Shown here piece by piece: positions 1 through 6,316 of a stretch of DNA of 8,759 nucleotides. This DNA comes from JBFJWR01 sp041623535 (GTDB lineage: Bacteria > Pseudomonadota > Gammaproteobacteria > Pseudomonadales > JBFGWM01): the NCBI GenBank assembly GCA_041623535.1, contig JBFJWR010000110.1:1-8759 (forward strand). The letters are read 5' to 3'. The notes under the pieces were generated by a model that saw only the letters and a list, made by a program, of their open reading frames with translations, ran no database searches and was not told the origin of the DNA. How positions within the stretch are numbered: position 1 is the first letter of the stretch; each line of letters begins with the position of its first letter. The position numbers were made by a program, and so were the translations under genes.

Positions 1-1
1 C

Positions 2-466
2 AGCGCGCTGGGCATTGTGACCGGCATGGTGGCGGGCCTCGGCACCATCACGCCGGCTTCCGGCTCGGTCGGACCCGCCGGTGCACTGCTGATCGGTCTG
101 AGCGCCGGCACGGTGTGCTACTTCATGACCAATATCATGAAGCACCGCCTGGGCGTGGACGATTCGCTAGACGTGTTTCCGGTCCACGGCATCGGCGGCA
201 TCCTCGGAACGTTCCTGGTCGCCATTTTCGCCTCGCCCGATCTCGGTATATTCAGCGGCCAGGGCTTTGGCGGCGACAATGCCTCCATTGCCCAGCAGAT
301 GAAAGTACAGGTCATCGGTATCGTGGCATCGATCGCCTACGTGGCGGTGCTGACCTTCGGCATTCTGAAAGTCACGGCGGCACTGACACCGCTGCGGGTC
401 ACCGACGAGGAAGAAACCAACGGCCTCGACCTGGTGCTGCATGACGAAGAAGGCTACAAGATCTGA
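2..466 (+). CDS. amt: Ammonium channel (Amt/AmtB family), C-terminal part
   Basis: Partial gene: it is already open at the left edge and about 154 C-terminal residues are present, out of roughly 400 or more for the family. Amt proteins are trimeric inner-membrane channels that conduct ammonium into the cell. Visible family features are the pore segment GMVAGLGTITPASG (fragment residues 8-21), the second conserved pore histidine in DVFPVHGIGG, three to four hydrophobic helices, and a cytoplasmic tail beginning TPLRVTDEEE and ending LHDEEGYKI. That tail resembles the AmtB C-terminal region that contacts the PII protein GlnK. No glnK is visible downstream, so any PII partner must lie upstream or elsewhere. 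The gene is followed at once by a strong terminator, so it ends its transcription unit. The family assignment is firm; the exact subtype is not determined. Confidence 0.95.
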   Translation, partial: SALGIVTGMVAGLGTITPASGSVGPAGALLIGLSAGTVCYFMTNIMKHRLGVDDSLDVFPVHGIGGILGTFLVAIFASPDLGIFSGQGFGGDNASIAQQMKVQVIGIVASIAYVAVLTFGILKVTAALTPLRVTDEEETNGLDLVLHDEEGYKI

Positions 467-490
467 CCGGATTCTCCGGCTCGGCTCCGG

Positions 491-530
491 AAAGCCGGCG
501 TCCACCTGGTGGACGCCGGCTTTTTCTTTT
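491..530 (+). terminator. Intrinsic terminator after amt
   Basis: A perfect inverted repeat pairs 491-506 (AAAGCCGGCGTCCACC) with 508-523 around a single central T. This gives about 15 base pairs with a CTG loop. It is followed by TTTTTCTTTT (521-530). The stem begins 24 bases after the amt stop codon. The A-run at the left foot of the stem is short, so action on the opposite strand would be weaker. Confidence 0.93.
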
Positions 531-588
531 CAAAACACTTACTTGCCACTAACCTGAAAGCTGTACTCCCGACTACCGGAACAGTCCT

Positions 589-1284
589 GTGCGAAATCGA
601 TCAGGCTATAGCCTCGCCCTGCTGGCACTCAGTTCCTTCCTGCTGGTAACACCGGCGGGAGCCGCCAGCACGGCGGAAGCCCGCGAGGCCATGCGCGCCG
701 GCAACTACGCAGAAGCATTCTGCACCTGGCTGCCGCTGGCCAAGCGCGGCGACCCTGAGGCACAGTTCGCGCTGGGCTGGATGTACCACAACGGCTATGG
801 CCTGGCGATTGACGATCACCAGGCGATCGAGTGGTGGGACCAGGCCGCGAAAAGCGGCCACACCGAGGCCATGATGGCCCTTGCCCAGATCTACCGGCTC
901 GGCGGCAAGGACATCAAGAAAAACTCGGAACGGGCCGTGCAGTATTTTCTGCGTGCTGCCGAGATGCAGGACGAGGATGCCCGCGAGATGCTGCTGGTGA
1001 TGATCCGCGGCAAGGACAAGCAGGCACGCGGCATGGCACTGGAGGTTCTGAAGAAGAAGCCCGGCATACTCGGCAAACTGCTGATGATCTCGGTGCCGCG
1101 CGCCAACCTGCGCACCGGGCCGTCCACGAAAAATGCCCTGGCCGGCAGCCTGAACCAGGGAGATGTCATCGTGGAACTGGAAAGAAAAGGGGACTGGATA
1201 CGTGTCGGCATTGCAGAAAAGGGGCTGATCGCCTGGATCTTCCACACATTGGTGGTCGATATTGCCAGCGGCAAGACTCAGTAA
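589..1284 (+). CDS. Secreted Sel1-repeat protein with bacterial SH3 domain
   Basis: A 231-residue protein. An in-frame TAA at 550-552 and the absence of an in-frame ATG make GTG at 589 the likely start; the ribosome binding site is poor. Residues 7-25 form a signal peptide with probable cleavage after AGA (about residue 25), so the protein is probably periplasmic or secreted. Residues 37-130 hold Sel1-like repeats (AQFALGWMYHNGYG at 58-71, then AMMALAQIYRLGG at 94-106), helical hairpins used for protein-protein contact. Residues 166-226 resemble an SH3b/SH3_3 domain (ANLRTGPST at 172-180, then GDWIRV and GLIAWI), a fold often found in cell-wall-binding or peptidoglycan-associated proteins. 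It overlaps the opposing lytic transglycosylase gene tail to tail. The domain calls are good; the specific function is unknown. A role at the cell wall is inference from the SH3 domain and the neighbour. Confidence 0.88.
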   Translation: MRNRSGYSLALLALSSFLLVTPAGAASTAEAREAMRAGNYAEAFCTWLPLAKRGDPEAQFALGWMYHNGYGLAIDDHQAIEWWDQAAKSGHTEAMMALAQIYRLGGKDIKKNSERAVQYFLRAAEMQDEDAREMLLVMIRGKDKQARGMALEVLKKKPGILGKLLMISVPRANLRTGPSTKNALAGSLNQGDVIVELERKGDWIRVGIAEKGLIAWIFHTLVVDIASGKTQ

Positions 1285-1892
1285 ATATCAGAGTCGAACC
1301 GTCCTTTCGGGTCTTCAAATCCCTCGCCAAACTTCAGCGCCTTGATACGCTTCACGTAACCGCGGGTTTCCTTCGGCGCATATTTTTCCACGTGCACCCA
1401 GCGGCGCACCGGCTGGATCGGTGAACGCCTTGCAGCACGTCGCATACCGCCGAGTCCGGCGTTGTAACTGGCAAAAGCCATCATCAGACGGTCTTCATCC
1501 GGCATCCCTTCCCAGTCCCGGTACAGTCCGCGGTTGTAGTAGATGCCGGCGGCGATGTTCCAGCGCGGTGCTTCGATATCCAGGAAGTGTGGATTGGCTC
1601 GGCGGATCTCCGCATAGGTCGCCGGCATGATCTGCATCAGGCCCTTGGCGCCGACATGGCTCCTGGCTTTTGGATTCAGCGCTGACTCGGCGATGCCCTG
1701 GGCCTTGAACCATTCCCAGTCGAAGTGCGGCCCGAAATAACGCTTGGTGTACTTCTTGAAATAGACGTCGTACTGATCAGGCCAGTGCTTTGATGTCACA
1801 CCGTGAAAGGTACGGGTGGCCCAGGCCAGGCTGGCGGGCACAAGCAGCAATACGAGGATCAGCACCCGTCGTCGCCCTGCCAAGCGCTGCAT
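1278..1892 (-). CDS. Lytic transglycosylase, SLT domain (family 1)
   Basis: A 204-residue exported murein lytic enzyme, expected to cleave the MurNAc-GlcNAc bond with formation of 1,6-anhydro-MurNAc. Residues 6-25 form a basic-hydrophobic signal sequence ending ASLAWA. The SLT core follows: the catalytic Glu69 sits in AQGIAESALNP (64-74), then GAKGLMQIMPATY (81-93), NIAAGIYY (112-119) and ASYNAGLGG (141-149). These are the family 1 signature motifs in the expected order. The protein is short and has no other domain, so it is a minimal enzyme like the small membrane or periplasmic Mlt proteins; which Mlt class it belongs to is unclear. Its ATG shares one base with the TGA of the DUF350 gene upstream (TGATG), pointing to translational coupling, since no good ribosome binding site of its own is seen. 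It is the last gene of the operon and its end overlaps the Sel1 gene on the other strand. Confidence 0.92.
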   Translation of the reverse strand: MQRLAGRRRVLILVLLLVPASLAWATRTFHGVTSKHWPDQYDVYFKKYTKRYFGPHFDWEWFKAQGIAESALNPKARSHVGAKGLMQIMPATYAEIRRANPHFLDIEAPRWNIAAGIYYNRGLYRDWEGMPDEDRLMMAFASYNAGLGGMRRAARRSPIQPVRRWVHVEKYAPKETRGYVKRIKALKFGEGFEDPKGRFDSDIY

Positions 1893-2128
1893 CAGTTCAG
1901 ACTGAGTCCGATAACCAGGCCCATGCCCACGCCGGCGGCGATAAAGATGCCCATCAGGGCCAGCCCCACCGCGACATTGCCCTTCTTCAGCTCATCGCTG
2001 GTGCTGAACTCCATGATATGCGAGAACAGGCGCGCGCCACCCCAGGCAAACCCCATCGCCATGGTTCCGCCCATGGCGGCATACAGGAAATTCAGAATTA
2101 TCGGGTCGATCATGGAACTCATCGGCAT
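1892..2128 (-). CDS. Small membrane protein, DUF350 family
   Basis: A 78-residue inner-membrane protein with two hydrophobic segments (about residues 10-35 and 53-77). They are joined by a short polar stretch with DELKKGNVAVGLAL (45-58). This resembles the conserved 'GN-A-A' turn of DUF350 (YjfL-like) proteins, here as a single two-helix unit. The function of DUF350 is not established. The start at 2128 is supported by AGGGAGA (complement of 2132-2138) about five bases upstream; an internal Met at residue 6 is an alternative without this spacing. It starts 39 bases after the metallophosphoesterase gene and its stop overlaps the lytic transglycosylase start by one base, so it is inside the operon. 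Confidence 0.82.
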   Translation of the reverse strand: MPMSSMIDPIILNFLYAAMGGTMAMGFAWGGARLFSHIMEFSTSDELKKGNVAVGLALMGIFIAAGVGMGLVIGLSLN

Positions 2129-2167
2129 GGTATCTCCCTGGCAGTGATCTTATGCAGACAGTATGGC

Positions 2168-2986
2168 TCATCCTCGCAGCAGCAGCAGGGAAATTTCCGG
2201 CGGTGCATTGAAGCGCATGGGCAGCACGCTCATGCCCGTTCCCGGCGCCATAAAGTAGTCGCGCAGGCCCTCGCGGACATGGCGGTCAAAGAACCGCCGA
2301 TCGTACTGGGATGGCAGGTAAGGTGGCCCATACCCGGGAATATTAATCTGGCCACCGTGCAGGTGGCCGGCCACACCCAGCGCGAAGCGGTACTTGTCGA
2401 GCAGTGGAAACACATCCGGCGTGTGACTGAGCACCAGCACCGGCGCATCGGGGGGCACACCGGCAAAGGCCCGCTGTGGCTCTGCGCCCGCGGTGACCAG
2501 GTCGGCCAGGCCCACCACCCAGATGCCGGACTTGCCGGGGCCGGCAACGAACGCCGACTCGTTTTCCAGCACCACCACGCCTGCCGCCTCCAGTGCCTGT
2601 CGGATCTGTTTTGGCTGCATGTTGTAGTCATGATTGCCCAGCACTGCATACACGCCGTAGCGGGGGCGCAAACGGCGCAGGGGCGCGGTCAGAACGGACG
2701 GCGGATAGCGGGTGGCCAGCAGGTACTCGTAAAAGTAGTCCCCCGCCATCAGGACCATGTCCGGATCCAGTGCCCGGGTCTGATCCACGATGCGGTCCAG
2801 GTAGCGCAGGCGCTGCTGCGGTGCGCCCAGGTGCAGGTCTGTCAGCACCGCAACCCGCAGTTCCGGAAATGGCTGCTGCAGCTGCAGCGTGTAACTTCGA
2901 TCGAGCAGCAACAGGGGTTCGAGCAGCGTGGTCCAGAGTGCCAGCCCCACGACGCCCAGCCAGAAAACGATGCGCGCCCTTTTCAT
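2168..2986 (-). CDS. Membrane-anchored metallophosphoesterase, YkuE-like
   Basis: A 272-residue calcineurin-like phosphoesterase. Residues 5-28 form an N-terminal membrane anchor or uncleaved signal. The dimetal site is complete: TDLHLG (Asp50, His52), AGDYF (Asp83), GNHDY (Asn118, His119, Asp120), LSHTPD (His188) and GHLHGGQ (His208, His210). The order and the GH-HGGQ ending match the YkuE-like group. In other bacteria, members of this wider group hydrolyse phosphodiester or pyrophosphate bonds, including UDP-2,3-diacylglucosamine in lipid A synthesis (LpxG). The substrate here cannot be read from the sequence. The ATG overlaps the stop of the thioesterase gene as ATGA, which fixes the start and suggests coupled translation. 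The neighbouring acyl thioesterase makes a lipid-related substrate conceivable, as inference only. Confidence 0.9.
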   Translation of the reverse strand: MKRARIVFWLGVVGLALWTTLLEPLLLLDRSYTLQLQQPFPELRVAVLTDLHLGAPQQRLRYLDRIVDQTRALDPDMVLMAGDYFYEYLLATRYPPSVLTAPLRRLRPRYGVYAVLGNHDYNMQPKQIRQALEAAGVVVLENESAFVAGPGKSGIWVVGLADLVTAGAEPQRAFAGVPPDAPVLVLSHTPDVFPLLDKYRFALGVAGHLHGGQINIPGYGPPYLPSQYDRRFFDRHVREGLRDYFMAPGTGMSVLPMRFNAPPEISLLLLRG

Positions 2987-3429
2987 GCGCCGGTCTGGGC
3001 GCGATAGGCGCCACCATAGGCCTCCAGAAATTCCGCTGGCATGCGCCGCACCCTGCCGGTGGACATCTCGATGCAGGCGAAGTTGGTTTTGGCCCGCAAC
3101 AGCGTCACGCCGTCAGCCGGCCGCATGATCTGGAAACACCGTGACATGGTCAGGCGACCATCAAATTCCCGAATCCAGGTGGCAACCTGCAACTGGTCGT
3201 TTCTCCAGGCCGGTGCCAGGTAATCGATTTCGTGCCGGCTCATGGCCATCGCGCGATCCAGTAGCCGATATACGTCGATGGTCATGCCCAGGGCGATGGA
3301 ATGGGCCCACGCGCAGTCGGTCATCCAGCGGACGTAGACCGCGTTGTTGACGTGGCCCAGTTCGTCCACGTCCGCGGCAGTCGCTGTCACCGGCAGGCAG
3401 TACGGCTCGGGGTAGTCCCAATCCGCCAT
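2983..3429 (-). CDS. Acyl-CoA thioesterase, 4HBT hotdog fold (FadM/YbgC-like)
   Basis: A 148-residue hotdog-fold protein, expected to hydrolyse acyl-CoA or a related acyl thioester in the cytoplasm. The hallmark is DVDELGHVNNAVYVRW (20-35): the likely catalytic Asp22 and the GHVNN-Y turn are typical of FadM-like and FatA-like thioesterases. HEIDYLAPA (66-74) follows, as in the family's second strand, and a typical C-terminal half contains RAKTNFACIEMSTGR (112-126). The start at 3429 gives the usual length of 130-150 residues. A longer in-frame opening to 3519 would add 30 residues without family character and would overlap the upstream gene by about 86 bases. The start lies 4 bases after the upstream stop, and the end overlaps the metallophosphoesterase start. 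The substrate is not determined. Confidence 0.88.
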   Translation of the reverse strand: MADWDYPEPYCLPVTATAADVDELGHVNNAVYVRWMTDCAWAHSIALGMTIDVYRLLDRAMAMSRHEIDYLAPAWRNDQLQVATWIREFDGRLTMSRCFQIMRPADGVTLLRAKTNFACIEMSTGRVRRMPAEFLEAYGGAYRAQTGA

Positions 3430-3433
3430 GGGC

Positions 3434-3850
3434 TCAGGCAGGCAGTTCGGCGCGCCGGACCTGCACGAACGCCCATGCAAAAAACAGCCCCCAGAGCAGA
3501 TCGTTGGCCCCATAGGCAAGCATGAACGTCCCCGTCAGCCAGGACTGTTCAGTGAGTGCCGGCACTTTGTCGCCATGGGCGGCGTACCAGAATCCCCAGG
3601 TTCCAGCGTAAAAAAACTTCTCGACCGTGAATACTGCGAACAGCGCCGGGGTTTTCTGCGGTGCGGCGGTGGCCGCGATATAGGCGCACCCCCACAGCAA
3701 TATGACAAAACAGCCTTCCGGTGAAAACGCCCCCGGGTAGGTGGAAAACAGCAGTTCATTGGTAAAAAAATGAGAAACTGCCAGGATGCCGAAAATATTG
3801 GCGAGGCCGGCAAGCACACAGCCACCAACCACCAGTGACATTGCATTCAT
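3434..3850 (-). CDS. Four-helix integral membrane protein, unrecognised family
   Basis: A 138-residue protein I do not recognise. It has four clear hydrophobic segments at about residues 5-27, 45-63, 68-90 and 103-128, joined by short loops, so it is almost certainly an inner-membrane protein. Aromatic residues are frequent in the third and fourth helices (EKFFYAGTWGFWYAA at 77-91, NDLLWGLFFAWAF at 116-128), and acidic or amide residues within them (Glu77, Asn116, Asp117) could matter for function. The start at 3850 has GGAG eight bases upstream on the minus strand. It lies 16 bases after the PilZ gene and 4 bases before the thioesterase gene, so it belongs to the operon. No enzyme or transporter motif is seen. 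Confidence 0.8.
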   Translation of the reverse strand: MNAMSLVVGGCVLAGLANIFGILAVSHFFTNELLFSTYPGAFSPEGCFVILLWGCAYIAATAAPQKTPALFAVFTVEKFFYAGTWGFWYAAHGDKVPALTEQSWLTGTFMLAYGANDLLWGLFFAWAFVQVRRAELPA

Positions 3851-3866
3851 TGATATTACTCCGGGT

Positions 3867-4250
3867 TTACTTCACGAGACCAAGTTTGAAGAAAAAGGTA
3901 CGCCACGGACGTTGCTTCGCCATCAGGTACGTCAGGTACTGGCGCACTGCGCGATAATCCGCGTTCTCAAGGCCGACAAATTTCACGCCGAAGGCACCCC
4001 CGGAAATGTGACGGATACTGCCCAGAGTTACGAAACTGGTGTTGATCGGCTCCGGCAGGTTGACCACCAGCGAGACCATCTTGTCGAGTCGGCAGCCCTC
4101 GAAACGATGCGGAACGCCGATACGCACCCCGGCAACACTGATGTCGAGGGCATACACCACGTCGAGAAAATTCTCACCGTTGATATCTATCCGGATCGAG
4201 CGTCCCGATTCCGGGACCAGCCGGGTATTCTGTCTGCGCGTATGTTTCAA
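3867..4250 (-). CDS. PilZ domain protein (probable c-di-GMP receptor)
   Basis: With the start chosen here, a 127-residue single-domain PilZ protein. The ligand-binding signature is complete: RRQNTR (5-10, an R-x-x-x-R motif) and DISVAGV (36-42, a D-x-S-x-x-G motif), followed by the usual GGAFGVKFV strand (84-92) and a C-terminal helix (RQYLTYL, 103-109). PilZ domains bind cyclic di-GMP and control motility, polysaccharide export or enzymes; the target is unknown. No in-frame ATG or GTG start exists upstream of the motif. TTG at 4250 puts the RxxxR motif near the N-terminus as usual, with GGGGAG about 10 bases upstream. TTG at 4346 (159 residues) is the alternative. The frame stays open back to the stop codon of the preceding gene. 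Confidence 0.87.
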   Translation of the reverse strand: MKHTRRQNTRLVPESGRSIRIDINGENFLDVVYALDISVAGVRIGVPHRFEGCRLDKMVSLVVNLPEPINTSFVTLGSIRHISGGAFGVKFVGLENADYRAVRQYLTYLMAKQRPWRTFFFKLGLVK

Positions 4251-4373
4251 AGCCAGCGGGCTCCCCGATTTCGTATCAGGGATTCTAGCCTGAATCGCAG
4301 CGCCAGGTACGCACGTGTACCTTTGCGCCGCCAGCTGCACCGCCAACCACGCCGAACACGGCCTGCAGACATG

Positions 4374-4694
4374 TCAGCGTTTCTTGTTGCCCAGGATGCT
4401 GCCTATGCCCTGCTCGACGAGCGACTGTCCGGTTTTCATCATGTTCTCGGTCGTACCACGCAGTACTTCTGCGGTCGGAATCTGGGCGATGCCGTCCAGC
4501 ACGCCCTTGCGCACGCCCTCGCGCACCCGCGCCTCCAGCGCATCACCGATCTGCTGCACCTTGACGTCGATTTCGCGATTGAGGTCTTTCTCCAACTGCG
4601 GCCAGATGAAGCGGGTAAACACCAGCCAGGCCGCCCCCCAGGTCACGAGCGCCGAAAGCAGCGCGGTAAACACTATGGTTATCAATGTCGTCAT
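4374..4694 (-). CDS. Small single-pass membrane protein of unknown function
   Basis: A 106-residue protein I cannot assign to a family. Residues 4-28 form one N-terminal transmembrane helix. Residues 32-70 are charged and helical in character (WPQLEKDLNREIDVKVQQIG and following), suggesting an amphipathic or coiled segment, and the chain ends in GSILGNKKR. It is probably anchored in the inner membrane with the helical part on one face. ATG at 4694 has GGGAGG upstream on the minus strand at about nine bases spacing. A start at 4754 would add 20 polar residues before the helix and has less support. It appears to be the first gene of the seven-gene minus-strand cluster, and its TGA is in frame with the PilZ gene that follows. 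Confidence 0.72.
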   Translation of the reverse strand: MTTLITIVFTALLSALVTWGAAWLVFTRFIWPQLEKDLNREIDVKVQQIGDALEARVREGVRKGVLDGIAQIPTAEVLRGTTENMMKTGQSLVEQGIGSILGNKKR

Positions 4695-4781
4695 CAGCCG
4701 CCACCTCCCGATCTTTGATTCCAGTATGGCGGGTGGACGCTTTCGCGCAAGCATTCTTCCAACAGTCTGGAATACTCATTT

Positions 4782-4810
4782 TTGCAAGAGTGCTGCTCTC
4801 AAACTACGCT
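4782..4810 (+). promoter_or_regulatory. Weak candidate promoter for the EthD gene
   Basis: TTGCAA (4782-4787) and TACGCT (4805-4810) are separated by 17 bases, in the 148-base gap between two divergent genes. The match to the sigma-70 consensus is only partial (4 of 6 and 3 of 6). The gap must hold promoters for both directions, but no strong one can be read, and none was found for the minus-strand operon. Confidence 0.2.
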
Positions 4811-4842
4811 TTTCGGACACTCATCGACCGGAAAAAACCCCC

Positions 4843-5283
4843 ATGATCGAACTCGTGATTTGCGTGATGCGCAATGAATCCGTGGCTGCTGAGGACTTTC
4901 GCCAGCACTGGAAGCATGCCCAGGGACAGGCGGTCCGGGATGTTATGGAAATCCTGGGAGCAACCAACGTCAGGCAGACCCTCGCACTCGAGGTGGAAAG
5001 AAACCAGCAGATCCGTGAGCGATACCGCACCGCACCTGCTTTTGACGGCATCATCACCTTCCAGTTCGAAACCCCGCAAAATCTGCTTGCAAAGGTCGGC
5101 ACGCCCAAAGTGGCGGCACGCCTCATGGAGATCTACCAGGACCAACTGCCCTACATCGACCTGCCCCGCTGCAGCATCTTCTATACCGAGGAACCGGTCG
5201 ACCTGACCGTCGCAAATCCATACCGGCGCGATGGCCTGATCGGTGATTACCTCGTCGAAGAGGAAAATGGCGACGGCGGCTAG
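4843..5283 (+). CDS. EthD-domain protein
   Basis: A 146-residue protein of the EthD / dimeric alpha-beta barrel type. It begins with the family's first strand (MIELVICVMRNESV), followed by a helix with EDFRQHWKHAQG (17-28) matching the usual F-x-x-x-W-x-x-x-H pattern. A central strand is at FDGIITFQFET (67-77). DQLPYIDLPRCSIFYTEE (100-117) resembles the 'D-x-x-x-I-D-x-x-x-x-x-x-x-x-x-x-E-E' ending of EthD domains. EthD was first described beside an ether-degrading P450, but most members have no known activity. Here there is no degradation gene nearby, so a catabolic role cannot be inferred. The ATG at 4843 fits the domain start; the ribosome binding site is weak (CGGAAAA). The tail (YLVEEENGDGG) is short and acidic. 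The gene is alone on its strand, between two minus-strand operons. Confidence 0.8.
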   Translation: MIELVICVMRNESVAAEDFRQHWKHAQGQAVRDVMEILGATNVRQTLALEVERNQQIRERYRTAPAFDGIITFQFETPQNLLAKVGTPKVAARLMEIYQDQLPYIDLPRCSIFYTEEPVDLTVANPYRRDGLIGDYLVEEENGDGG

Positions 5284-5350
5284 GCCGTCCCAATACTGCA
5301 AACAACCGCGTTCAGCACTTCTCCAGGCGCAACCACCAGGGACCAGGCAT

Positions 5351-5391
5351 AAAAAAACCGGGCACAGCGGCTTGAAAACCGCCATGCCCGG
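5351..5391 (-). terminator. Intrinsic terminator after sucD
   Basis: On the minus strand, a stem pairs CCGGGCA with TGCCCGG (complement of 5385-5391 with 5358-5364). It continues, after a 2x2 internal mismatch, with a 4-bp GGCG/CGCC-type inner helix and a loop of about 8 bases. It is followed by seven T (complement of 5351-5357). It lies about 50 bases after the sucD stop. On the plus strand the same hairpin follows the EthD gene but lacks a T-run. Confidence 0.92.
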
Positions 5392-5443
5392 CAATTGAGG
5401 AGGCTTTGTCTGCGGCGCCAGATTTTGCCGGCGCAGCGAACCA

Positions 5444-6316
5444 CTACCAGCCAGTCACTTCCTTCAGGCCATCGCCGATCTGCGCGAGGCTGCGCACGGT
5501 TTTCACACCGGCATCCTCAAGTGCGGCAAATTTCTCGTCGGCCGTACCCTTGCCACCTGCGATAATCGCGCCGGCATGCCCCATGCGCTTGCCAGCCGGC
5601 GCCGTAACGCCCGCAATGTAGGACACCACCGGCTTGGTCACGTTGGCCTTGATGAACGCTGCGGCTTCTTCCTCGGCGCTGCCGCCGATCTCACCGATCA
5701 TCACGATGGCCTCAGTGGCCGGGTCATCCTGGAACAACTGCAGAACATCGATAAAGTTGGTGCCGGGAATCGGATCGCCACCGATACCAACACAGGTGCT
5801 CTGCCCAAACTTGAAATCGGTGGTCTGCTTGACCGCCTCGTACGTCAGGGTGCCGGAACGGGACACGATGCCGACCTTGCCGGGCAGGTGAATTGAACCG
5901 GGCATGATGCCGATCTTGCATTCACCCGGGGTGATCACACCGGGGCAGTTCGGGCCGACCATGCGTACACCCATTTCCTCAAGCCGGCACTTCACCTGCA
6001 GCATGTCGAGGGTAGGTATGCCTTCGGTGATGCAGACGATGAGTTCAACGCCAGCGTCCGCTGCTTCCAGGATCGAGTCCTTGCAGAAGGGTGCGGGTAC
6101 GTAGATGACCGAGGCGTTGGCTCCGGTCGCTTCGACTGCGTCGCGCACGGTGTTGAATACCGGCAGGCCCAGATGCTTCTGACCGCCCTTGCCCGGCGTG
6201 ACGCCGCCGACCATCTTGGTGCCGTATTCGATCGCCTGCTCGGAATGGAACGTGCCCTGGGCACCGGTGAATCCCTGGCAGATGACTTTCGTGTCTTTGT
6301 TAATCAGTACGCTCAT
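5444..6316 (-). CDS. sucD: Succinyl-CoA ligase (ADP-forming) alpha subunit
   Basis: A full-length 290-residue alpha subunit, close to the usual size (E. coli about 289). With SucC it converts succinyl-CoA, phosphate and ADP or GDP to succinate, CoA and ATP or GTP in the TCA cycle. The N-terminal CoA-binding domain shows CQGFTGAQGTFH (13-24) and the GGVTPGKGG loop (37-45). GPNCPGVITPGECKIGIMPG (121-140) and SRSGTLTYE (152-160) follow. The C-terminal domain carries GEIGGSAEEEAA (208-219) and the phosphorylated active-site His247 in GKRMGHAGAII. The start overlaps the sucC stop as ATGA and has a near-perfect AGGAGG (complement of 6323-6328) six bases upstream. It is the last gene of the operon. 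Confidence 0.98.
   Translation of the reverse strand: MSVLINKDTKVICQGFTGAQGTFHSEQAIEYGTKMVGGVTPGKGGQKHLGLPVFNTVRDAVEATGANASVIYVPAPFCKDSILEAADAGVELIVCITEGIPTLDMLQVKCRLEEMGVRMVGPNCPGVITPGECKIGIMPGSIHLPGKVGIVSRSGTLTYEAVKQTTDFKFGQSTCVGIGGDPIPGTNFIDVLQLFQDDPATEAIVMIGEIGGSAEEEAAAFIKANVTKPVVSYIAGVTAPAGKRMGHAGAIIAGGKGTADEKFAALEDAGVKTVRSLAQIGDGLKEVTGW

Noticed and set aside
541..588. Promoter for the Sel1-SH3 gene
   Set aside because: TTGCCA at 543-548 resembles a -35 element, but no acceptable -10 element lies 16-18 bases downstream.
1790..3007. Long plus-strand open frame (405 codons) opposite the DUF350 and metallophosphoesterase genes
   Set aside because: It is antisense to two genes with clear family motifs. 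Its translation is rich in His, Gln and Arg with no domain character, as expected for a shadow frame in GC-rich DNA.
3430..3519. Thirty-residue extension of the thioesterase to 3519
   Set aside because: It overlaps the upstream membrane protein gene and is not family-like. The start at 3429 gives normal hotdog thioesterase length.
4315..4842. Upstream extension of the EthD frame on the plus strand
   Set aside because: The frame is open, but it runs antisense to the membrane-anchor gene and lacks EthD character. The domain starts exactly at the ATG at 4843.
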